55,000 nucleotides of DNA, taken from Paenibacillus bovis (lineage in GTDB: Bacteria > Bacillota > Bacilli > Paenibacillales > Paenibacillaceae). Location: contig NZ_CP013023.1 of the NCBI RefSeq assembly GCF_001421015.2, forward strand, positions 737,501-792,500. The letters run 5' to 3'. Every line of letters starts with the position of its first letter. Position 1 is the stretch's first letter. The position numbers and the translations under genes were made by a program. Shown in pieces: positions 37,308-49,005 of the stretch. Below the pieces are notes generated by a model that saw only the letters and a list, made by a program, of their open reading frames with translations, made no database searches and had not been told where the DNA came from.

Positions 37308-38987
37308 ATGACAGTTAATCCACTGGAACAAAGCCGTAATTCCGTCAAAGAAGCCGTACATGCAGCTGTACTCGCAGCAGGTATTGTAGGTCCGGAAGAT
37401 ATGCCGGAAGTTACGCTCGAAGTACCCAAAGACAAAAACCACGGCGATCTGGCTACCAATATCGCGATGCAGCTTACCCGTATTGCCAAACAAAATCCAC
37501 GCATGCTGGCAGAAAGCATTATTGCCAACCTGAATCTGCAGCAGGGTGGTATTGAGCATGCCGAGATTGCAGGTCCTGGCTTTATCAACTTTACCCTTAA
37601 CAAAAATTATCTTTATCCGGTGATCCAGGCTGTTCATGAGCAGGGCGACAAGTACGGACGTACCAACAATGGACAGGGCCGCAAGGTCGAAGTCGAGTTC
37701 GTCAGTGCCAACCCAACAGGCAGCCTGCATCTGGGTCATGCCCGCGGCGCTGCATTCGGCGATTCCCTGTGCAACCTGCTTGATTTTGCCGGTTACCAGG
37801 TAACCCGTGAATACTATATCAATGATGCCGGTAATCAAGTATCCAATCTGAGCCTGTCGATTGAAGCCCGTTACCTGCAGGAGCTGGGACAGGATGCACC
37901 TATGCCGGAAGATGGCTACCATGGTGAAGATATCCGCGGTTTTGCGAGAGAACTGGTAGCTGAAAAAGGCGATAGCCTGCTGTCCATGTCTTCCAGCGAA
38001 CGTACTTCCTTTTTCCGTGATTATGGTCTCAAAAAAGAAATGGAAAAAATCCAGCGCGATCTGGGAGATTTCCGCGTGAACTTTGATATCTGGTTCAGCG
38101 AGACTTCTCTGTACGAGAACGGTCAGGTACTCGACGCTCTGGGCGAACTGCGCGAGCGCGGTGAAGTGTACGAAGAAGAAGGCGCAACATGGCTGCGTAC
38201 TACTGCCTATGGCGATGACAAGGACCGCGTACTGATCAAAAACGATGGTACGTACACGTACCTGACGCCGGATATCGCTTACCACAAAGACAAATACGGC
38301 CGCGGTTACGATCGTATGATCAATATCTGGGGAGCGGATCACCACGGCTACATCCCGCGTATGAAGGCAGCGATGCAGGCGCTTGGTAATGACCCGGACA
38401 AATTGACAGTTCTGATTGCACAGATGGTCAGCCTGTTCCAAAACGGTGAAAAGGTGAAAATGTCCAAGCGTACCGGTAAAGCGGTAACGATGGAAGACCT
38501 GATGGCTGAAGTAGGCGTAGATGCGGTTCGTTATTTCTTTGCGATGCGCAGCATTGATTCCCATTTGGACTTTGATATGGATCTGGCGGTGTCTACTTCC
38601 AACGAGAACCCGGTATTTTATGTGCAGTATGCGCATGCGCGGATTTGCAGTATTTTCCGTCAGGCTGAAGAGCAGGGAATTACACTGCCTGCACTGTCGG
38701 AGATCGACTACAGCCAACTGACGACCGAGCACGAATATGCACTGCTGCAAAAGCTGGGTGAACTGCCACAGGAGATTTCCATGGCGGCTGATAACTTTGC
38801 GCCGCATCGCCTGATCCGTTATGTATATGAACTGGCATCCATGCTGCACAGCTACTACAAAGCAGAGCGTACCCTGACTGAAGATCAGCCGAAAACGCTG
38901 GCTCGTCTGGCCCTGCTGGATAGCGTTCGTATCGTTATTGCCAATGTGCTGCGTCTGGTTGGCGTATCGGCACCGGACCGTATGTAA
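37308..38987 (+). CDS. argS: Arginyl-tRNA synthetase
   Basis: A class I synthetase charging tRNA-Arg. The 559-residue protein has the N-terminal ArgRS additional domain (about 1-120), the HIGH-type motif HLGH in [15 protein letters not shown], the KMSK loop [11 protein letters not shown], and a C-terminal DALR anticodon-binding domain ([10 protein letters not shown] to the end). The ATG follows AGGAGG by about 10 bases. It is in the conserved ywiB-argS-rpoE-pyrG order. No T-box leader is seen before it. Confidence 0.96.
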   Translation: MTVNPLEQSRNSVKEAVHAAVLAAGIVGPEDMPEVTLEVPKDKNHGDLATNIAMQLTRIAKQNPRMLAESIIANLNLQQGGIEHAEIAGPGFINFTLNKNYLYPVIQAVHEQGDKYGRTNNGQGRKVEVEFVSANPTGSLHLGHARGAAFGDSLCNLLDFAGYQVTREYYINDAGNQVSNLSLSIEARYLQELGQDAPMPEDGYHGEDIRGFARELVAEKGDSLLSMSSSERTSFFRDYGLKKEMEKIQRDLGDFRVNFDIWFSETSLYENGQVLDALGELRERGEVYEEEGATWLRTTAYGDDKDRVLIKNDGTYTYLTPDIAYHKDKYGRGYDRMINIWGADHHGYIPRMKAAMQALGNDPDKLTVLIAQMVSLFQNGEKVKMSKRTGKAVTMEDLMAEVGVDAVRYFFAMRSIDSHLDFDMDLAVSTSNENPVFYVQYAHARICSIFRQAEEQGITLPALSEIDYSQLTTEHEYALLQKLGELPQEISMAADNFAPHRLIRYVYELASMLHSYYKAERTLTEDQPKTLARLALLDSVRIVIANVLRLVGVSAPDRM

Positions 38988-39105
38988 GCAGGCGGAATCC
39001 GCCGCTTTTACACGCTTTGTCTAACAATCGTGGAGTATACCTATTGTTTTTTGTAAAAAACTTGATTTTTACAGTTAAATAGGGTTTACTTAACTCAGCA
39101 TTTTG

Positions 39106-39111
39106 TATAAT
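39106..39111 (+). promoter_or_regulatory. Possible -10 box of rpoE promoter
   Basis: A perfect TATAAT lies about 95 bases before the rpoE start; the upstream TTTACT is at a short 15-base spacing. A small hairpin (GGCGG AAT CCGCC, 38991-39003) with a short T run follows argS and may end its transcript. Confidence 0.35.
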
Positions 39112-39203
39112 GTATCGTAGAGCCTTTTCATTCCTATCCGTAACGTATCGGGATAGAATCAAATAAGCAGACTGAAATTGGATCCGAGAGGAAGTGTCCG
39201 TAA

Positions 39204-39776
39204 GTGAGCACACCGCAAGAATTGAAGATCAATCCGGAGAAAGTGCACGAGATCCCAATGGTGGATCTGGCCTTTGCGGTATTGAAAAAAATTAATACAC
39301 CTTTGTATTACCGTGACCTGATGAAGGAAGTTGCCGAACTGCGCGGTTATACGGAAGAGCAAATTAACGAATATATCGCTCAGCTGTATACAGAGCTGAA
39401 TATTGATGGCCGTTTTGCCTGTGTAGGTACCAACCTGTGGGGCCTGAAGCGCTGGTATCCACTGGAGCGCGCTGAAGATCCGGTAGCGAACGCCAAACGT
39501 CCACGTATTATCAACGACGATAATGATGATGATGATATCGAAGATGATGAGTTCAACAACGAAGATGTAGCTGATACCAACGATGAAGATGATGAAATCG
39601 AAGATGACAACTACGATGATGTAGATGACAACGACGATGATGATGAAGCGATCTTCTCCGAGGATGAAGAGGATAGCGAAGACCTGGTCATCGAAGATGA
39701 AGATGAGGATGAAGACTTCGACGAAGACGAGGAAACTACGGAATTCAAAGAGGAAGATACGGACGAAGACCGTTAA
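39204..39776 (+). CDS. rpoE: RNA polymerase delta subunit
   Basis: Delta increases RNA polymerase recycling and specificity in Gram-positive bacteria. The protein has 190 residues. The N-terminal HARE-HTH domain (about 12-90) includes EIPMVDLAFAVLKKINTPLYYRDLMKEV, read as two halves, and ends GTNLWGLKRWYP. The C-terminal half is almost wholly Asp/Glu with some Asn, the disordered acidic tail that competes with nucleic acid. GTG start at 39204 after GAGGAAG. A terminator follows at 39784. Confidence 0.95.
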   Translation: MSTPQELKINPEKVHEIPMVDLAFAVLKKINTPLYYRDLMKEVAELRGYTEEQINEYIAQLYTELNIDGRFACVGTNLWGLKRWYPLERAEDPVANAKRPRIINDDNDDDDIEDDEFNNEDVADTNDEDDEIEDDNYDDVDDNDDDDEAIFSEDEEDSEDLVIEDEDEDEDFDEDEETTEFKEEDTDEDR

Positions 39777-39783
39777 TTTCCTG

Positions 39784-39812
39784 ACCTGCCCTGTGAAGGG
39801 GCAGGTTTTTTT
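39784..39812 (+). terminator. Terminator after rpoE
   Basis: ACCTGCCC (39784-39791) and GGGCAGGT (39799-39806) form an 8-bp perfect stem followed by seven T. Confidence 0.88.
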
Positions 39813-39939
39813 GTGAATAAATATGGATTTTGCAAATACAATGAACGGAAATAAGGTATATTCAGACCTGCCATAAAGGCTCGCTGCGCTCCCAAAAAGA
39901 TGAAAGTAAATATTACGTTCATCTTTCTCGGGATATGTC

Positions 39940-39979
39940 TTGACACAGCATTGCAGAACAGAGTAAACTATTGCATGGG
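39940..39979 (+). promoter_or_regulatory. pyrG promoter with GGG initiation site
   Basis: TTGACA (39940-39945), 18 bases, TAAACT (39964-39969), and 7 bases later GGGCTT (39977-39982). A transcript starting with GGG after such a promoter is the hallmark of B. subtilis pyrG (GGGCUC), where low CTP makes polymerase add extra G residues. Confidence 0.7.
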
Positions 39980-40036
39980 CTTATGAATCAAACTATAAAT
40001 CAACATATATGCAGCGCATAATTTGCTGAAATAAAT

Positions 40037-40079
40037 AAAGTGCCCCGTGGCTACGGGTGTCACTTTTTTTGTTTTTTTT
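40037..40079 (+). terminator. pyrG leader attenuator hairpin
   Basis: AAAGTG (40037-40042) pairs with CACTTT (40061-40066) and CCCGT (40044-40048) with ACGGG (40053-40057), followed by a long T run (40064-40079, one G inside). It is about 60 bases after the GGG start. The left arm has a run of four C that extra G residues at the RNA 5' end could pair with, blocking termination. Confidence 0.75.
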
Positions 40080-40232
40080 GGGATATATCTCCCCCTGGGC
40101 GTCCTGATCGCGATGGAACATTACGATGGATCGATGAACTGGTAGAAGATTTAAAGTGGGCTCTGCTGGTTGTTAGATGAACTACGTAGGATTCATGGCG
40201 GCAAGATGCTGATTTGAATGTCTGGATAATAA

Positions 40233-41849
<1,617 letters not shown>

Positions 41850-41892
41850 GAGCGCCGGGTTTAAGATTATACGTTTAATTTTTATTTTTGGC

Positions 41893-41931
41893 AACCACCT
41901 GTATCTTGAAGAAGATGCAGGTGGTTTTTTT
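41893..41931 (+). terminator. Terminator after pyrG
   Basis: AACCACCTG-ATCTT pairs with AAGAT-CAGGTGGTT around GAAG, followed by seven T. Confidence 0.88.
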
Positions 41932-42038
41932 GTATAATAAAACAGTATGAATAGATACCCGGGCAAATAGGTAATTGAAGCGTATCTTTTTGCATCCCTT
42001 ATTGGTAGGGATTGGACAGCGGTGTACAAGGCAGATTT

Positions 42039-42099
42039 TGTCGCAGTATGCGCTGTCTTTTTCGCAATGATGCAGGATTTACGCGAAAAAAAGCGAAAG
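42039..42099 (+). promoter_or_regulatory. Sigma-H-like promoter and near Spo0A box before spo0F
   Basis: GCAGGATTT (42072-42080) matches the sigma-H -35 pattern RNAGGAWWW at every position. After 11 bases AGCGAAAG (42092-42099) matches the -10 pattern RNNGAAWW at 7 of 8. TGTCGCA (42039-42045) is 6 of 7 to the Spo0A box TGTCGAA and lies about 30 bases upstream. B. subtilis spo0F is known to use sigma-H and Spo0A. The rest of the 41850-42233 gap holds the pyrG terminator and an untranslated leader. Confidence 0.6.
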
Positions 42100-42233
42100 T
42101 GTATATTATGTTATTCAAAGTAAGGATTTACATTTCAACCCAAACAGGATATTGTAGCTCGTCATCGTTCTGAATAGTAGATCAATGCACCAACAGGAGA
42201 ACCGATCAGCACAGACGAAGGGAAAGGTGACAG

Positions 42234-42614
42234 ATGGAACAGAAAAAAATATTAATTGTCGATGATCAAAATGGAATTCGAATATTGCTTGTAGAATTAT
42301 TCAGCAATGAGGGCTATCAGATGTTCCAGGCAGCCAATGGCAAGGCGGCGCTGGAAGTGGTAGAGCAGGAAGTTCCCGATCTGGTACTGCTGGATATGAA
42401 AATACCGGGTATGGATGGACTGGAGATTCTGCGCCATATCAAGTCCACACATCCGCAGATTCACGTCATTATGATGACTGCCTACGGCGAGCTGGATATT
42501 ATCCAAAAAGCCAAAGACCTGGGCGCGATTGGTCACTTTACCAAGCCGTTTGATATTGATGATATGCGCAAGGCCGTTGACCAGTGTTTGCGCGGTACCG
42601 GCGTAGATCAATGA
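42234..42614 (+). CDS. spo0F: Sporulation phosphorelay response regulator Spo0F
   Basis: A 126-residue single-domain receiver that accepts phosphate from sporulation histidine kinases and passes it to Spo0B. The acidic pocket is IVDDQ (Asp10, Asp11), the phospho-acceptor Asp54 lies in [13 protein letters not shown], the Thr is in MMTAYGELD, and the Lys is in [10 protein letters not shown]. The wording is close to B. subtilis Spo0F along its whole length, and the pyrG-spo0F-fba order is conserved. There is no output domain. The ATG follows GGGAAAGGTG. Confidence 0.95.
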   Translation: MEQKKILIVDDQNGIRILLVELFSNEGYQMFQAANGKAALEVVEQEVPDLVLLDMKIPGMDGLEILRHIKSTHPQIHVIMMTAYGELDIIQKAKDLGAIGHFTKPFDIDDMRKAVDQCLRGTGVDQ

Positions 42615-42704
42615 CCCTGTATTAAGGCTGCAAATCATTTGATTTGAATGTGCGAAGGCGCATATCTCTTTTCAAATTGCTTGTTTAGTATTTGAAGTGG
42701 GTTA

Positions 42705-42713
42705 TGTTATAAT
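42705..42713 (+). promoter_or_regulatory. Extended -10 promoter of fbaA
   Basis: TGTTATAAT has the TGn extension and a perfect -10. The -35 at 17 bases (TTAGTA) is weak, which an extended -10 can offset. The leader would be about 60 bases. Confidence 0.6.
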
Positions 42714-42781
42714 AGGCACGTATGCAGTAGCGGCTTACACAATTTTGGGACATACCCAACATTTTTGAGGAGGATGTCATT

Positions 42782-43636
42782 ATGCCATTAGTATCTATGA
42801 CAGATATGTTAAACAAAGCACTCGAAGGTAAATATGCAGTTGGTCAATACAACATCAACAACCTGGAGTGGACACAAGCGATTCTGGGTGCAGCGGAAGA
42901 AGAAAAATCACCAGTAATCCTCGGTGTATCCGAAGGTGCAGCACGTCACATGGGCGGATTCACTACTGTTGTCAAAATGGTAGAAGGTCTGCTTCACGAT
43001 ATGAAAATCACGGTTCCTGTAGCCATTCACCTGGACCATGGTTCCAGCTTTGACAAATGTAAAGAAGCGATCGACGCTGGCTTTACTTCCGTTATGATCG
43101 ACGGTTCTCACCACCCTATCGAAGAGAACATCGAAATGACGAAAAAAGTAGTTGAGTATGCACACGCTAAAGGCGTTTCCGTAGAAGCTGAAGTTGGTAC
43201 TGTAGGCGGACAGGAAGACGACGTAATCGGCGGTATCATGTACGCTGACCTGGAAGAGTGCACACGCCTCGTTAAAGAAACAGGTATCGATACACTGGCA
43301 CCTGCACTGGGTTCCGTACACGGTCCTTACCATGGCGAGCCTAACCTGGGCTTCAAAGAAATGGAAGAAATTCGTGACGCGGTTAAACTGCCACTCGTAC
43401 TGCACGGTGGTACTGGTATCCCTAAACACGATATCGACAAAGCGATCTCCCTGGGTACTTCCAAAATCAACGTAAACACCGAAAACCAGATCGAATTCGC
43501 AAAAGCGGTTCGCAAAGTACTGGCTGACAAACCGGAAGCTTACGATCCACGTACTTTCATCGTTCCAGGTCGCGATGCGATCAAACAAACCGTTATCGGT
43601 AAAATCCGTGAGTTCGGTACAAGCAACAAAGCGTAA
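42782..43636 (+). CDS. fbaA: Class II fructose-1,6-bisphosphate aldolase
   Basis: A zinc-dependent glycolytic enzyme that splits fructose 1,6-bisphosphate into dihydroxyacetone phosphate and glyceraldehyde 3-phosphate. The 284-residue protein has the catalytic Asp85 and zinc ligand His86 in [11 protein letters not shown], His180 in GSVHGPYHG, and His208 in VLHGGTG. The phosphate site NVNTE follows. The start has GAGGAGG 7 bases upstream. Codon use looks optimised, as expected for a highly expressed gene. It is next to spo0F and murA, as in B. subtilis. Confidence 0.96.
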   Translation: MPLVSMTDMLNKALEGKYAVGQYNINNLEWTQAILGAAEEEKSPVILGVSEGAARHMGGFTTVVKMVEGLLHDMKITVPVAIHLDHGSSFDKCKEAIDAGFTSVMIDGSHHPIEENIEMTKKVVEYAHAKGVSVEAEVGTVGGQEDDVIGGIMYADLEECTRLVKETGIDTLAPALGSVHGPYHGEPNLGFKEMEEIRDAVKLPLVLHGGTGIPKHDIDKAISLGTSKINVNTENQIEFAKAVRKVLADKPEAYDPRTFIVPGRDAIKQTVIGKIREFGTSNKA

Positions 43637-43749
43637 TTGGCTTTTTGCATGGGCGTAGTGTATATTACAGTATGCAGAAGTTAAAACAGAAATAAACCGG
43701 AACTTTTCCAGCCGGAAAAGGTCTAATTAAATAGGTTGTTATGGAGAGC

Positions 43750-43770
43750 ACACCGCTGAGCCGGTGTCTT
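43750..43770 (+). terminator. Possible weak terminator after fbaA
   Basis: ACACCG (43750-43755) and CGGTGT (43762-43767) form a short stem followed by a pyrimidine-rich stretch (CTTTCC). Confidence 0.35.
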
Positions 43771-43846
43771 TCCATTTTAACCGCCAAAAATCAACAGCAC
43801 GTGTCGTTTTATCGGCTGCAAAACACGTAGGGGGACATTAAGCTTT

Positions 43847-45121
43847 ATGGAAAAATTGATGATCAGTGGCGGACGTCCGCTGCAGGGAACTATCACCATC
43901 AGTGGTGCAAAAAACAGTGCCATTGCGCTTATTCCTGCGGCATTGCTCGCCGAGTCAGAAGTCGTGCTGGATAACTTGCCCCTTCTGAGCGATGTGGCAG
44001 TTTATGCGGAAATTCTCGAGAATCTGGGTGCAAGCGTAAGCTGGCATGAACTGGATAACCAGATGCGTATTGATCCAAGCAGTGTCAGATCTATTCCAAT
44101 GCCCAACGGACCTGTCAAAAAGCTGCGGGCATCCTATTATATGATGGGTGCGTTACTTGGACGTTTTGGAGAAGCAACGATCGGCTTGCCGGGCGGCTGC
44201 AACTTTGAACCAAGACCTATCGATCAGCATATCAAAGGCTTTGAAGCACTCGGTGCAACAGTTACCAATGAACATGGTTCGATTCATTTATATGCCAAAG
44301 AGCTCCGTGGAGCCAAAATCTATCTGGACGTAGCCAGTGTGGGTGCGACCATCAATATTATGCTGGCGGCAGCAAGAGCCAAAGGCCATACCATTATCGA
44401 AAACGCGGCGAAAGAGCCTGAGATTATAGATGTAGCAACATTATTGAATGCCATGGGCGCAAGTATCAAAGGCGCTGGTACCGAAACGATCCGTATTGAG
44501 GGCGTTTCCGAAATGCATGGCTGTCGACATTCCATTATTCCTGACCGTATTCAGGCAGGTACGTATATGATCGCTGCAGCGGCAACGCGCGGTGATGTTC
44601 TGATTGACAATGTAATTCCCAAGCATCTGGAGGCGGTAACCGCCAAGCTGCTGGAAATGGGCGTGCATGTGGATGAACTGGATGAAGGTATCCGTGTTCT
44701 CGGCAAGGCTTCCTACAACCATGTAGATGTCAAAGCACTGACCTATCCGGGCTTTGCTACCGATCTGCAATCTCCGATGACCAGTCTGCTCACACAAGCA
44801 CAGGGAGTCAGTGTGCTGAGTGACTTTGTCTACAGCAGCCGATTCAAGCATGTGCCGGAGCTGGCGCGCATGGGAGCCAAGATCAAGGTAGAAGGCCGCT
44901 CGGCTATTATCGAAGGCGGCGAATTAAATGCAGCCAAAGTCAAAGCAATGGATTTGCGCGCAGGTGCGGCGCTGGTTATTGCAGGTTTGACTGTAGGTGA
45001 AGGTGTAACCGAAGTATCCGGTGTAGAGTTTATTGATCGTGGTTATGACCATCTGGTAGATAATCTGCGCAATCTGGGTGCCAATGTATGGAGAGAGACG
45101 CTGGAAACACCGACTCTCTAA
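43847..45121 (+). CDS. murA: UDP-N-acetylglucosamine 1-carboxyvinyltransferase (MurA, murAB/murZ position)
   Basis: MurA transfers enolpyruvate from PEP to UDP-GlcNAc, the first committed step of peptidoglycan synthesis. The 424-residue protein has Lys22-Asn23 in GAKNS, the loop Cys118 in [12 protein letters not shown] (the fosfomycin target), and [14 protein letters not shown] near the end. Its place between fbaA and rho is that of the second B. subtilis enzyme (murAB/murZ), so another murA copy is probably elsewhere in the genome. The ribosome site GGGGG is 12 bases from the ATG, rather far. Confidence 0.95.
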   Translation: MEKLMISGGRPLQGTITISGAKNSAIALIPAALLAESEVVLDNLPLLSDVAVYAEILENLGASVSWHELDNQMRIDPSSVRSIPMPNGPVKKLRASYYMMGALLGRFGEATIGLPGGCNFEPRPIDQHIKGFEALGATVTNEHGSIHLYAKELRGAKIYLDVASVGATINIMLAAARAKGHTIIENAAKEPEIIDVATLLNAMGASIKGAGTETIRIEGVSEMHGCRHSIIPDRIQAGTYMIAAAATRGDVLIDNVIPKHLEAVTAKLLEMGVHVDELDEGIRVLGKASYNHVDVKALTYPGFATDLQSPMTSLLTQAQGVSVLSDFVYSSRFKHVPELARMGAKIKVEGRSAIIEGGELNAAKVKAMDLRAGAALVIAGLTVGEGVTEVSGVEFIDRGYDHLVDNLRNLGANVWRETLETPTL

Positions 45122-45140
45122 TTTGTTTGTCCCTCTTACA

Positions 45141-45196
45141 GGGAGGAGAATTCACTTGTATTTCCCAAAATACATACCTCTTGAATATCTCCTCCC
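45141..45196 (+). repeat. Nested inverted repeats between murA and rho
   Basis: GGGAGGAGA (45141-45149) is exactly complementary to TCTCCTCCC (45188-45196). Inside, TGTATTT (45157-45163) is complementary to AAATACA (45168-45174). The two would stack as one interrupted hairpin in the murA-rho spacer. No T run follows, so it is not a normal terminator. It may be a leader structure of rho. Confidence 0.55.
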
Positions 45197-45327
45197 AAAA
45201 TGGGTAATGCTATCCTATGAATGAATTTGGAAGTATCCACTCCGTATAATTCAATCTTCTGATTATTCCCAACATTATTCTATCGATTGTCTAACATTCT
45301 CTATAAAATTGAATAGGTGGTTATTGT

Positions 45328-46689
45328 ATGGATTTACAAATTTCCGATTTGGAAGAAATGAAGCTGACCGACTTGTACAAACTGGCCAAGCAGTACCAGA
45401 TTCCGTATTATGGGCAGCTCAAAAAAAAGGAATTGATCTTTGCAATTCTACGTGCGCAGGCTGAACGCAGTGGACTTATGTTCATGCAGGGCGTACTTGA
45501 AATACTGCCTGAAGGATACGGATTCCTGCGGCCGATCAATTATTTGCCAAGTGCAGAGGATATTTATATTTCGGCTTCACAGATTCGCAAATTCGATCTG
45601 CGTACCGGAGACCTGGTATCCGGTAAATGCCGGGCACCCAAAGAAAACGAACGTTATTTCGGACTTCTTCAGGTTAATGCCGTAAACGGTATCAGTCCGG
45701 AACAAGCAGCAGAACGCCTTCATTTCCCTGCGCTGACTCCTCTCTACCCGCAAAAGAAGCTGGTTCTTGAGACAGCTCCCAACAAACTCTCTACACGGAT
45801 CATGGATGTACTGGCTCCAGTCGGACTGGGACAGCGTGGTCTGATCGTAGCACCTCCCAAAGCCGGTAAAACACTCCTGCTCAAAGAAATCGCGAACAGC
45901 ATCTCAACGAACAATCCGGAGATTGAGCTTTTTGTGCTGCTTATTGACGAGCGTCCGGAGGAAGTGACAGATATGCAGCGTTCGGTCAAAGGTGAAGTTA
46001 TTGCTTCTACATTTGACGAATTGCCCGAGAATCATATCAAAGTAGCCGAGCTGGTGCTGGAGCGTGCACTGCGTCTTGTCGAACACAAAAAAGATGTCGT
46101 TATTCTGATGGACAGTATCACTCGTCTGGCACGTGCCTACAATCTGGTGATTCCGCCATCCGGTCGTACACTGAGCGGTGGTATTGATCCGGCAGCTTTC
46201 CATCGTCCAAAGCGCTTTTTCGGTTCTGCCCGTAATGTAGAGGAAGGCGGTAGTCTGACCATCTTGGCGACAGCGCTGATCGACACCGGCTCCCGTATGG
46301 ATGATATCATTTACGAAGAATTCAAAGGTACTGGTAATATGGAGCTGCATCTGGACCGTAAACTGTCCGAGCGCCGTATTTTCCCGGCGATCGATATCCG
46401 CCGTTCGGGTACACGCCGCGAAGAAGATCTGCTTGCCAAGGAAGAGCTGGATACCATCTGGCATATCCGCAAAAATATGAACGATAGCCAGGACTTTGTG
46501 GAAGGCTTCCTCAAAAAGCTGCGCAACTCTAAGACCAATCAGGAGTTCCTTGCTACATTTGATACCCGGGAAGATAGCAAAAACGGCAGTTCCGGTGCCA
46601 AGAAATCTTCGCCTTCGTCCAGTACCGGTTCCGGGAACACGGGTAGACGTACGACCCGTTCCACTACGGCTTCCGCGACAACCAACTGA
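45328..46689 (+). CDS. rho: Transcription termination factor Rho
   Basis: Rho is a hexameric RNA-dependent ATPase that ends transcription at unstructured RNA. The 453-residue protein has an N-terminal helical domain (about 1-48), the cold-shock-like RNA-binding domain with EGYGFLR (62-68), Walker A APPKAGKT (175-182), the Q-loop region and [11 protein letters not shown], and [11 protein letters not shown]. After about residue 420 there is a Ser/Thr/Gly-rich tail of some 33 residues ([18 protein letters not shown] type) that is unusual and likely disordered. The ATG is 7 bases after AGGTGG. In B. subtilis rpmE follows rho; here SRP RNA follows. Confidence 0.96.
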   Translation: MDLQISDLEEMKLTDLYKLAKQYQIPYYGQLKKKELIFAILRAQAERSGLMFMQGVLEILPEGYGFLRPINYLPSAEDIYISASQIRKFDLRTGDLVSGKCRAPKENERYFGLLQVNAVNGISPEQAAERLHFPALTPLYPQKKLVLETAPNKLSTRIMDVLAPVGLGQRGLIVAPPKAGKTLLLKEIANSISTNNPEIELFVLLIDERPEEVTDMQRSVKGEVIASTFDELPENHIKVAELVLERALRLVEHKKDVVILMDSITRLARAYNLVIPPSGRTLSGGIDPAAFHRPKRFFGSARNVEEGGSLTILATALIDTGSRMDDIIYEEFKGTGNMELHLDRKLSERRIFPAIDIRRSGTRREEDLLAKEELDTIWHIRKNMNDSQDFVEGFLKKLRNSKTNQEFLATFDTREDSKNGSSGAKKSSPSSSTGSGNTGRRTTRSTTASATTN

Positions 46690-46751
46690 CCCGGCAAAAC
46701 ATATCCAAGTGGATAGTTGCATTGTCTACGTGTGTCAGGTATAATTACTTA

Positions 46752-47023
46752 ATGCCGTGCTAGATGGGGAGGTAGCGGTGCCCTATAACTCGCAATCCGC
46801 TATAGCGAGATTGAATTCCTGTCCTAGGTATTGTCGATGTAAGGCAGGTATCTGAGCGCAGTGTTGACGGATGGGTCCTTCGCAAGGAACACCTGTGAAC
46901 CTGGTCAGGTCCGGAAGGAAGCAGCCATAAGCAGTTTCGTTCTTGTGCCGAGGGAGTGCCTATCCTGAGCTGTCGCTCAGAAGAACCGCTTGGATCGCAA
47001 TTATCGAAGACAGGTGCACGGTA
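46752..47023 (+). ncRNA. scr: Signal recognition particle RNA (large Gram-positive type)
   Basis: The ends ATGCCGTGC (46752-46760) and GCACGGTAT (47015-47023) pair, giving a 272-base RNA of the size of B. subtilis scRNA. The Alu-type 5' domain has GGGGAGGTAGCGGTGCCC. The Ffh-binding domain IV is visible as GGTCAGGTCCGGAAGGAAGC near 46900-46923. It is followed by a terminator and then dnaX, as in B. subtilis. Confidence 0.95.
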
Positions 47024-47041
47024 TATAACTAAGCTATTCAT

Positions 47042-47074
47042 AACACCTTTTGCGTACTGCAACAGGTGTTTTTT
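47042..47074 (+). terminator. Terminator after SRP RNA
   Basis: AACACCT and AGGTGTT (outer) with TTGC and GCAA (inner) form the stem, followed by a T run. Confidence 0.8.
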
Positions 47075-47230
47075 GTTTGTGAAATTAGGGTCTGCAGGTT
47101 TTTCTTGATGCTGATTTATAGTATAATTAAAGGTAAGTTCTTTTGTTTTATTGTAGTTATTTTTATGCCAGATCACCTTTGAGAACAGTTTAAATCAAAG
47201 GTAGCCATATACAAGAAAGAGGGTAAGCAA

Positions 47231-48964
47231 GTGGAACATATCGCACTTTATCGTGCTTGGCGGCCGCAGTCGTTTCAGGACATGGTAGGACAGCAGCATA
47301 TCATTCAGACACTGCAGAATGCCATTCGGGAAGAGCGTATTTCACATGCCTATCTGTTTAATGGTCCCAGAGGTACAGGCAAAACATCTGCCGCCAAAAT
47401 ACTGGCCAAAGCGATCAACTGTGAAAAAGGTCCGGCGATCGAGCCTTGTAATGAATGTGAGACCTGTAAACGGATCACTTCCGGCAATATTATGGATGTA
47501 CTGGAGATTGACGCCGCCTCCAACCGGGGTGTCGAAGAAATCCGGGATCTCAGAGAAAAGGTAAAATATGCGCCCACCGAAGTCCGGCGCAAAGTATATA
47601 TTATAGATGAAGTCCACATGCTGACGACGGAAGCGTTCAATGCGCTGCTCAAGACACTGGAAGAACCGCCGGGCCATGTGGTATTTATACTGGCTACAAC
47701 AGAGCCTCATCGTCTGCCGGCGACGATTATTTCACGTTGTCAGCGGTTTGACTTCCGCCGGGTATCGCTGCAGGAGCAGACAGAGCGTCTGCAGCTAATC
47801 TCCGAGCAGGAAGGTCTGGAGTCGGAACGGGATGCTTTGGAGTACATCGCTCGTTTGTCCGACGGCGGGATGCGGGATGCGCTGAGTATACTGGATCAGG
47901 TATCTTCATTTACCGAAGGCAAGATCACGTATTCGCAGGTACTGCAGATGACAGGCGGTATTGCCTCCGAGCAGTTTGCCGAACTGGCTTCGGCATTACT
48001 CCAGAATGATGTAGGCAAGGTACTGCATATGGTAGAATCATTTATGCAGGAAGGTAAGAGTGCAGAGAAGTGCATGGAGAATCTGCTATACTATTTCCGT
48101 GATGTGCTGATGATCAAGATGATCCCGCAGGCGGGTGATCTGACTGAGCGTATGCTGAACCCGGATAATTTCCGCGAGACAGCGGCCGCTTTTACCAAAG
48201 AGCAGCTGTTTGCTATGATCGATACGCTGAATCATTATCAAACCGAGATGAAGTATGCGACCCAGCCGCAAATGCTGTTTGAAGTAGCGCTGCTCAAGCT
48301 AAGTAGTATACCGGGTAGCGGTGCTTCCGAGAATGCATCCGGGGCAGCTTCCAGTAGTGGCAGCTCGGCTGATGCGAGTGAGGTAAGACAGCTCAAGCAG
48401 CAGCTGGCAGCACTGGAGCAAAAGCTGGATAAAGCGCTCAAATCCGGTATTGCTGCTGGAGGAGAAGCTGCAGCTTCCGGGAATACGGGCAGACGGGCAC
48501 CTGCTCCGAGAATATCGTCTGCCGCCAAGATTCCATCACAAATGACCCATTATGTGTCCAACCGCAATCATGAGGACTTTGCCAAAATCTCTGGTTCCTG
48601 GAGCAAAGTGCTGCAGCGTGTCAAAGAGGTCAAAGTCACTATCCATGCCTGGTTTGTAAACTGTGACCCTGTATCTTTTCATGAAGATGCGATTCTGGTC
48701 GCCTTCAAGCATGATATGCACCGGGAGACGATCGAGAAGTCTGCCAACAAGCAGGTGATCGAATCGGTATTGAATGAAATACTGGGCGGTACCTATCGCC
48801 TCGTAACGATGATGCAAAAAGACTGGATGGACGCGATCGAAGGAACAAGCGATCAACCGGGTGAAGAGCTCAAACTGGAGCACGAGGAATCCGCCAACAG
48901 CGATGCACTGGTGGATGAAGCCATTCAGCTGTTTGGCGAGGAATTGGTTGTAATCAAGGAATAA
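47231..48964 (+). CDS. dnaX: DNA polymerase III subunits gamma/tau
   Basis: DnaX is the clamp-loader ATPase and replisome organiser. The 577-residue protein starts MEHIALYRAWRPQSF at GTG 47231 (AGAGGG upstream). It has Walker A GPRGTGKTS (45-53), four zinc-binding Cys (64, 73, 76, 79), Walker B VYIIDEVHML, and the arginine-finger region ISRCQRFDFR. After the clamp-loader domain III (about 370) comes a Gly/Ala/Ser-rich linker with a short coiled coil (QLKQQLAALEQKLDKAL), then the tau-specific C-terminal domain. No slippery AAAAAAG-type frameshift site was noticed. Confidence 0.96.
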   Translation: MEHIALYRAWRPQSFQDMVGQQHIIQTLQNAIREERISHAYLFNGPRGTGKTSAAKILAKAINCEKGPAIEPCNECETCKRITSGNIMDVLEIDAASNRGVEEIRDLREKVKYAPTEVRRKVYIIDEVHMLTTEAFNALLKTLEEPPGHVVFILATTEPHRLPATIISRCQRFDFRRVSLQEQTERLQLISEQEGLESERDALEYIARLSDGGMRDALSILDQVSSFTEGKITYSQVLQMTGGIASEQFAELASALLQNDVGKVLHMVESFMQEGKSAEKCMENLLYYFRDVLMIKMIPQAGDLTERMLNPDNFRETAAAFTKEQLFAMIDTLNHYQTEMKYATQPQMLFEVALLKLSSIPGSGASENASGAASSSGSSADASEVRQLKQQLAALEQKLDKALKSGIAAGGEAAASGNTGRRAPAPRISSAAKIPSQMTHYVSNRNHEDFAKISGSWSKVLQRVKEVKVTIHAWFVNCDPVSFHEDAILVAFKHDMHRETIEKSANKQVIESVLNEILGGTYRLVTMMQKDWMDAIEGTSDQPGEELKLEHEESANSDALVDEAIQLFGEELVVIKE

Positions 48965-49005
48965 TGATAAATACACTTATACTTTATTAGAGGAGATGAT
49001 TGGAA

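Noticed and set aside
37167..38849. 560-codon minus-strand frame opposite argS
   Set aside because: It is antisense to a full-length argS with all motifs, and has no recognisable domain or ribosome site.
39897..39925. Hairpin AAGATGAA/TTCATCTT upstream of the pyrG promoter as a second terminator
   Set aside because: The 13-base loop and lack of a T run make it a poor terminator; the rpoE terminator at 39784 already serves that role.
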